Assembly (NCBI GenBank): GCA_045541135.1
Contig: JAZQIO010000033.1
Location: forward strand, 1-27,920
From: CAZNKU01 sp045541135
Lineage (GTDB): Bacteria > Bacillota > Clostridia > Monoglobales > Firm-18
Reading direction: 5' to 3'
DNA length: 27,920 bases
Below are positions 24,118 to 27,920 of the stretch, piece by piece. A program made the position numbers and the translations under genes. Within the stretch, counting starts at the first letter, position 1. Every line of letters starts with the position of its first letter. Below the pieces are notes generated by a model. The model ran no database searches. It was not told where the DNA came from and saw only the letters and a program-made list of their open reading frames with translations.

Positions 24118-25269
24118 ATGGGAAAGTTGAAAAATAAAAATTATATTGGTCTTATCATAGCTGTAGTTATAATTTTTCTTTTCGTTTTTGCAACTGAAAA
24201 GATGTTTTATGTAATTTCAATTTTCAAACCTATTATGGTTGGTATTGTAATTGCGTATCTGCTTGATGTTATGGTAAGGTTTTTAACCGGAAAACTGAAA
24301 ATGAGGCGAGGATTTGCTATATTTATAGTTTTGGTAGTAGTTGTAGCTTTTGTTGCAGTTTGTATTTATTTTGCTTTACCCTTCTTGATGGATACAGTAA
24401 AAAAACTTATAAATAACATAAGTAATTTGTTAGTTGGTCATAACAGTGGTATTAATCAGCTTGTGGATTATGTTTCTGCCAACGCCAATATTAAATTTGA
24501 AAGCTTTGACGCTATAAAGTTTGACGAATCATTACTTGGTTTTATGAATAAATTTATACAGAGCTTTTACAGTATTGTTGTAAGCAGAGTTGTAGAATTC
24601 GGAAGCAGTATGTTAAATGTACTTACTTCAATAATGATGGCTATATATATGCTTGCTGAAAAGGAAAGCCTGCTTAACTGGTTCAGAAGATTGATAAAAG
24701 CATCTTTTTCAGAAAGTCGCGGAGACTATATACTTAACGCCTTTACAATGGCGAATGGGGTATTTAAAAAATTTATAATCGGTAAACTTATTGATAGTAC
24801 TATTATAGGTATTATGTGTCTGATTATTTTTAAAATTTTCGGAATTGAATATGCCGTTGTATTCAGCATAATCATTGGTGTGGGTAATATGATTCCGTAT
24901 TTCGGACCTATATTTTCAGCCATACCTGTTGTTGTAATTTTGCTTATTATAAATCCGAAAAGTGCACTTATAGCACTTATAACCATAGTTATTGTACAAC
25001 AGCTTGACGGCAACGTAATCGGTCCTAAAATTTTAAGCGATAACATTGGGGTGTCTGCTTTCTGGATTTTGTTTGCAGTTACAGTGTGTGGTATGGCATT
25101 CGGATTTATAGGTATGATTGTAGGTGTACCTTTGGTAGTGGTTATAAAGAAGCTTGTTGAAGATTATGTAAGCACAAAGCTTGAACAGCGGGAAAAAGCT
25201 AAACAAGAAATAGAAAACGGAACAGAGGTAGAAGTTCAAAATGCCGAAAAACAAGAATCAAAAGCTTAA
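24118..25269 (+). CDS. AI-2E family (PF01594) membrane permease
   Basis: 383 residues with about eight membrane spans in the AI-2E/PerM arrangement: two N-terminal spans, one more pair, a long soluble helix region (about 90-170), then the conserved C-terminal block. That block contains GVGNMIPYFGPIFSAIP and QQLDGNVIGPKILSDNIGVSAFW, which are diagnostic. A charged Glu/Lys tail ends the protein. Family members include putative exporters and Na+/H+ antiporters; substrate cannot be predicted, and AI-2 transport should not be assumed from the name. It starts 19 bases after proS with a weak ribosome binding site, so expression probably follows proS. Confidence 0.93.
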   Translation: MGKLKNKNYIGLIIAVVIIFLFVFATEKMFYVISIFKPIMVGIVIAYLLDVMVRFLTGKLKMRRGFAIFIVLVVVVAFVAVCIYFALPFLMDTVKKLINNISNLLVGHNSGINQLVDYVSANANIKFESFDAIKFDESLLGFMNKFIQSFYSIVVSRVVEFGSSMLNVLTSIMMAIYMLAEKESLLNWFRRLIKASFSESRGDYILNAFTMANGVFKKFIIGKLIDSTIIGIMCLIIFKIFGIEYAVVFSIIIGVGNMIPYFGPIFSAIPVVVILLIINPKSALIALITIVIVQQLDGNVIGPKILSDNIGVSAFWILFAVTVCGMAFGFIGMIVGVPLVVVIKKLVEDYVSTKLEQREKAKQEIENGTEVEVQNAEKQESKA

Positions 25270-26230
25270 AATTTGGTTTTTATATCGTATATTGTACGAA
25301 ATGACAGATGAAAATAATCCTATGACTATGGCACAGCTTTTGACAGAGCTTGAAAGATACGGGATAACTGCCGAAAGGAAATCTATTTACAGCGATATAG
25401 AGTTACTTGTTAATGCAGGTGTTGATATAATTTCCGAAAAACGCGATAAATATGTTTATTATATGGGTAGTCGAGATTTTCAGTTGCCGGAGCTTAAGCT
25501 TTTGGTGGACTGTGTACAGGCTTCTAAGTTTATAACTGCCAAAAAAAGTGCGGAGCTTATCAGAAAACTTGAAAATCTTGCAAGTAAACATCAGGCAACC
25601 GAGCTTCAACGTCAGGTTTATATTTCGGACCGTGTAAAAACTTTTAATGAAAGAATTTATTTCAATATAGATTTTTTACACAATGCTGTAAATTCAAATA
25701 AAAAAATAAGCTTCAGATATTACAGTTACAATATATCCGGTGAAAAAAAGTTTAAAAATAACGGCAATGAATATGTAGTAAGTCCGTATGCAATGACATA
25801 TTCGGATGATAATTATTACCTCATTGCCCATTATCCGAAGTATGACGGTGTTACACATTTTCGCGTTGACAAAATGACGGATATTAAAATACTTGACGAA
25901 AAAACCGTAAGTGTGAGAGAAGTTACAAATGGCGATTTTAATGTTGCAGACTATACAAAAAAGGTTTTTAATATGTACAGAGGTAAAACCGAAACAGTTA
26001 CCTTTTTGTGCAATGAAAGTATATTGGGCGTTGTAATAGACCGTTTTGGTGACAGGGTACATATTCGTAAGGAAAGTGATGAAAAATACTCCGTTACCGT
26101 AAAGGCGGACATAAGTCCAACATTTTTCAGCTGGGTATTTATGTTGGGTAACAAAGTGACTTTGGTTTCACCGGAGAATGTGGTGGAAGAATACAAAAAA
26201 ACTTTAAAGGAAAATATGGATAATTATTAA
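25241..26230 (+). CDS. WYL-domain transcriptional regulator
   Basis: 329 residues. An N-terminal DeoR-like helix-turn-helix (about 1-75) contains MTMAQLLTELERYGITAERKS and SIYSDIELLVNAGVDI. The WYL domain (about 140-320) includes ISFRYYSYN, VVSPYAMTYSDDNYYLIAHY and FRVDKMTDIKI, with the Tyr/Arg positions expected for ligand binding. Such proteins bind DNA and respond to nucleotides or other ligands. Its first 29 bases overlap the 3' end of the permease gene in another frame, with GAGG inside that gene, so it is in the same transcript. Its targets cannot be predicted; the permease is an obvious candidate. Confidence 0.9.
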   Translation: MPKNKNQKLKIWFLYRILYEMTDENNPMTMAQLLTELERYGITAERKSIYSDIELLVNAGVDIISEKRDKYVYYMGSRDFQLPELKLLVDCVQASKFITAKKSAELIRKLENLASKHQATELQRQVYISDRVKTFNERIYFNIDFLHNAVNSNKKISFRYYSYNISGEKKFKNNGNEYVVSPYAMTYSDDNYYLIAHYPKYDGVTHFRVDKMTDIKILDEKTVSVREVTNGDFNVADYTKKVFNMYRGKTETVTFLCNESILGVVIDRFGDRVHIRKESDEKYSVTVKADISPTFFSWVFMLGNKVTLVSPENVVEEYKKTLKENMDNY

Positions 26231-26255
26231 TAGGAGGACTTTATGTCCTCCTATT
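26229..26255. terminator. Hairpin shared by two convergent genes
   Basis: Eleven-base perfect stem AATAGGAGGAC (26229-26239) with GTCCTCCTATT (26245-26255) and a five-base loop. It joins the TAA of the WYL gene on the left to the minus-strand TAA (26255-26257) on the right. U-runs are short on both sides, so efficiency may be moderate. Confidence 0.75.
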
Positions 26256-26812
26256 TACATTTTGAATATGATTCCTGCAACGGCTCCAATTACAATATAT
26301 AAGAGTATGTTATTTTTCTTTTGGATTTTTGAAAGAGCAAATATTCCGACAAATAGAATAATGTGCTTTATGCTTATGCTTTGAAGTATTGTTTTGGCAT
26401 CAGGAATTATAAAAAGTTCCCGACCAAGCTGCAACAGTGCAACAGTTATCATAGCTACAACAGCAGGTCGTAGTCCTTTGAATGCCCCTTCAACATAAAT
26501 GCTGTTACGGAATTTATCCAGTATGGAAGAAACAATCAGTATAATTAAATAACTTGGCAAAACCATTGCGATAGTTGCTAAAATACCGCCAAAAATACCG
26601 CCGATGGAGTAGCCTGCATAGGTTGCCATATTTACGCCAATTGGTCCGGGAGTAGCATTGCCTATTGCTATCATGTTAGAAAGCTCGGAAAGTGTGTACC
26701 AACTGTACTTTAAGGATATTTCGCGCAAAAATGGCAAGGTTGCAAGTCCACCGCCTACTGCAAAAAGTCCGGTTTTGAAAAATTCCCATGCCATAAGAAG
26801 GTAAGTTATCAT
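26255..26812 (-). CDS. Short-chain chromate-transporter family protein (second of a pair)
   Basis: 185 residues with about five or six membrane spans. The chromate ion transporter signatures are present: FAVGGGLATLPFL near the N-terminus and ATPGPIGVNMATYAGY at about 55. It corresponds to one half of a full-length ChrA. Paired half-size proteins of this family act together, in opposite membrane orientations, to expel chromate in the cases studied; other oxyanion substrates are possible. Its ATG overlaps the stop of its partner by four bases (ATGA). It ends in the shared hairpin. Confidence 0.9.
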   Translation of the reverse strand: MITYLLMAWEFFKTGLFAVGGGLATLPFLREISLKYSWYTLSELSNMIAIGNATPGPIGVNMATYAGYSIGGIFGGILATIAMVLPSYLIILIVSSILDKFRNSIYVEGAFKGLRPAVVAMITVALLQLGRELFIIPDAKTILQSISIKHIILFVGIFALSKIQKKNNILLYIVIGAVAGIIFKM

Positions 26813-27369
26813 TGTTCATTACCTCCTTTTTTTATGTTCTTTCGGCTTATTGTGTAGATTATACCTGCAACGGCACTTATAACAACTACAAGCACGGATG
26901 AAAGTATGTCGAAAAATGACAGTACTAATGCAAATAAAAAAACTATGTAGTCAAAAGGCTTTTGCACACTTTTTTTCCACATTGATATTATTGTATTAAG
27001 AATAAGCACAATAACTGCAACACGGATTCCCGAAAATGCACTTTGGACAAACCAAAGGTCAGCAAAGTTATTGATACAGGTTGCAATTAACGTAATAATT
27101 ACAACTGATGGAAATATAACCCCTACAGTTGTGAATGCAGCACCAATAATCCCCTTTAGCTTTTTACCTACAAAGGTTGCCACGTTCACCGCTATAATTC
27201 CCGGTGTACATTGACCAATTGCATAGTAATCCAAAAGCTCATCTTCTGTAATCCATCCACGTTTTTCGATGAGTTCACTTTTTAAAATTGGGAACATTGC
27301 ATATCCGCCCCCAAAAGTAAATAACCCAATTTTTGAAAAAATAAAAAATAATTGTATTAAAAATTTCAT
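26809..27369 (-). CDS. Short-chain chromate-transporter family protein (first of a pair)
   Basis: 186 residues with about five or six membrane spans. Seen motifs are FTFGGGYAMFPIL near the N-terminus and GQCTPGIIAVNVATFVGKKL at about 52-71, the partner pattern to the downstream protein. It ends in a basic tail (SRKNIKKG). ATG 27367-27369 is preceded by GGGTG at five bases. It is the first gene of the two-gene unit, divergent from the metal-binding protein gene. As the family includes transporters of unknown substrate, chromate is a family label here. Confidence 0.9.
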   Translation of the reverse strand: MKFLIQLFFIFSKIGLFTFGGGYAMFPILKSELIEKRGWITEDELLDYYAIGQCTPGIIAVNVATFVGKKLKGIIGAAFTTVGVIFPSVVIITLIATCINNFADLWFVQSAFSGIRVAVIVLILNTIISMWKKSVQKPFDYIVFLFALVLSFFDILSSVLVVVISAVAGIIYTISRKNIKKGGNEQ

Positions 27370-27386
27370 TAAATCACCCGTTGACT

Positions 27387-27415
27387 ATGATACCACATAT
27401 TTTATTTTAAATCAA
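27387..27415 (-). promoter_or_regulatory. Sigma-A promoter of the chromate-type operon
   Basis: On the minus strand, -35 TTGATT (27410-27415), 17-base spacer and -10 TATCAT (27387-27392), about 18 bases upstream of the ATG. Confidence 0.7.
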
Positions 27416-27429
27416 TACGCATGTATTGA
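27412..27429. promoter_or_regulatory. 18-bp palindrome bridging two divergent -35 boxes
   Basis: TCAATAC (27412-27418) and GTATTGA (27423-27429) are perfect inverted repeats with a four-base centre. The palindrome overlaps the -35 box of each divergent promoter, so a dimer bound here could shut off both. Part of the symmetry comes from the two -35 boxes themselves, which lowers its significance. Confidence 0.4.
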
Positions 27430-27454
27430 CAAAAGTTTTTTTGTGTTGTATAAT
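27426..27454 (+). promoter_or_regulatory. Perfect-consensus sigma-A promoter for the metal-binding protein
   Basis: -35 TTGACA (27426-27431), 17-base spacer and -10 TATAAT (27449-27454), with no mismatch. This predicts very strong transcription unless it is repressed. Confidence 0.9.
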
Positions 27455-27457
27455 TTG

Positions 27458-27473
27458 GTTAGCTAAAACTAAC
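27458..27473. promoter_or_regulatory. Operator-like inverted repeat at the transcription start
   Basis: GTTAG (27458-27462) and CTAAC (27469-27473) flank six AT-rich bases, starting four bases after the -10 box. The site covers the expected transcription start, a repressor position. The half-sites resemble the boxes of metal-responsive DtxR/MntR-type repressors, which would suit a metal-binding product. That assignment is inference. Confidence 0.5.
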
Positions 27474-27493
27474 TGAATGGAGATGTACATAAA

Positions 27494-27718
27494 ATGTTAT
27501 TTGGTAAAAAATATGAATACAAAGTATATGTTGACGGTATGTCATGTGGACATTGTTCTGCAAGGGTAGAGGCTGCTTTTAACGAAGTAAAGGGTGTATC
27601 TTGTAAGGTTAACCTTGAAGAAAAGGTTGCAAACATCACTTCAAAGCACGAAATGACTGCCGACGAAGCAAAGGCAATTGTTGACGGTGCAGGATTTACT
27701 TTTGTAAAATTTGAATAA
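27494..27718 (+). CDS. Heavy-metal-associated (HMA) domain protein, CopZ/MerP-like
   Basis: 74 residues forming one ferredoxin-like HMA domain, with the metal-binding motif GMSCGHC (Cys18 and Cys21), then helix SARVEAAFNEV, KVNLEEKVANIT and a final DGAGFTFVKFE. Proteins of this size usually carry Cu(I) or another soft metal in the cytoplasm; there is no signal peptide. No copper ATPase is adjacent in the window; the neighbours are the divergent chromate-type transporters and the repeated element. ATG 27494 is preceded by GGAG at a rather long 11 bases. Confidence 0.9.
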   Translation: MLFGKKYEYKVYVDGMSCGHCSARVEAAFNEVKGVSCKVNLEEKVANITSKHEMTADEAKAIVDGAGFTFVKFE

Positions 27719-27724
27719 TACTTT

Positions 27725-27920
27725 AAAAGGGAATGTAAAAAAAGTCCAGAACGCAAGAAAAAAACAAAAAGCAAGATATTATCAATAAAATAATCGAATT
27801 AAATTTATGAAAACAAGGTAGAAAAATCGAAATTGTTCGATTTTTCATAAAATTACTCTTTTCTTGCTATGAACAAACCTCCCCCGAGCCGTACCATCGT
27901 ACTGTCTCGGGTCACCCCTT
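27725..27920. repeat. Partial copy (left part) of the short repeated element
   Basis: It begins with AAAAGGGAATGTAAAAAAAG (27725-27744), seven bases after the stop of the HMA gene, and is cut off by the window end. Bases 27841-27920 equal 1-80. The first 100 bases are A-rich and noncoding; the GC-rich core starts at about 27877. With the left-end copy it defines an element of about 290 bp. Confidence 0.75.
27822..27845. terminator. Terminator-like hairpin inside the repeated element
   Basis: AAAAATCGAA (27822-27831) and TTCGATTTTT (27836-27845) form a ten-base perfect stem with loop ATTG. U-runs on either strand make it terminator-like in both directions. It is the first such hairpin downstream of the HMA gene. 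Confidence 0.55.

Noticed and set aside
1..27920. Identical ends taken as proof of a circular plasmid or phage of about 27.8 kb
   Set aside because: No replication, partition, mobilisation or phage gene is present, and the content (proS, sigK, ech-hyp) is chromosomal. The shared 80 bases fall inside a repeated element, which explains the overlap better.
1..27920. CRISPR array, tRNA or rRNA genes, toxin-antitoxin or known defence genes
   Set aside because: I looked in every intergenic gap on both strands and found no regularly spaced repeats, cloverleaf sequences or defence-type domains.

Overview
The window looks like chromosomal DNA of a low-GC, anaerobic, spore-forming Clostridia-type Firmicute, probably an uncultured gut or fermentation organism. 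The reasons are AT-rich sequence with strong purine-rich ribosome binding sites, near-consensus sigma-A promoters (TTGACA-17-TATAAT type), an intact pro-sigma-K gene, and a ferredoxin-linked Ech-type [NiFe] hydrogenase. No replication, mobilisation, phage, CRISPR, rRNA or tRNA gene is visible. No stretch over about 300 bases lacks a gene.

Layout. Positions 1-177 are the right-hand part of a short repeated element whose left-hand part closes the window (27725-27920); 80 bases are identical at the two ends. Positions 176-7734 (minus strand) hold separate small transcription units: an unrecognised protein, a GH36 alpha-galactosidase, a tandem pair of related membrane proteins (one with a SHOCT tail), a secreted protein with a copper-amine-oxidase-N-like (stalk) domain, and a GxDLY/SGNH esterase-like protein. 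A ferritin-like four-helix protein (plus strand) follows, sharing a terminator with the next operon.

The centrepiece (8294-18775, minus) is a compact 12-gene operon, echABCDEF-hypAFCDE-DUF3842. It has one clear promoter at its head and one clear terminator at its foot. It encodes a membrane-bound proton-pumping ferredoxin:H+ hydrogenase plus most of the machinery for its NiFe(CN)2CO centre. hypB and a large-subunit endopeptidase are absent; the large subunit ends three residues after its last nickel-ligand cysteine, so no endopeptidase should be needed. EchF is enlarged to four [4Fe-4S] motifs by internal duplication.

Divergent from ech is sigK (18947-19636), with a hydrophobic pro-sequence. 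Next comes a membrane-anchored GH26-like gene broken by a single in-frame TAG, and a coupled GIY-YIG protein gene that overlaps, tail to tail, a membrane-anchored protein of unknown function. Positions 22662-26230 are a proS / AI-2E-family permease / WYL-regulator unit. The right end has a two-gene short-chain chromate-type transporter operon divergent from a small heavy-metal-binding protein, with operator-like palindromes between and downstream of the divergent promoters.

The glycan genes (GH36, SGNH/GxDLY, GH26-like) suggest a polysaccharide fermenter that disposes of reduced ferredoxin through Ech. I do not see a clear-cut undescribed system. The best leads are the DUF3842 protein inside the ech-hyp operon, the duplicated EchF, the TAG-interrupted GH26 gene, and the terminal repeat element.
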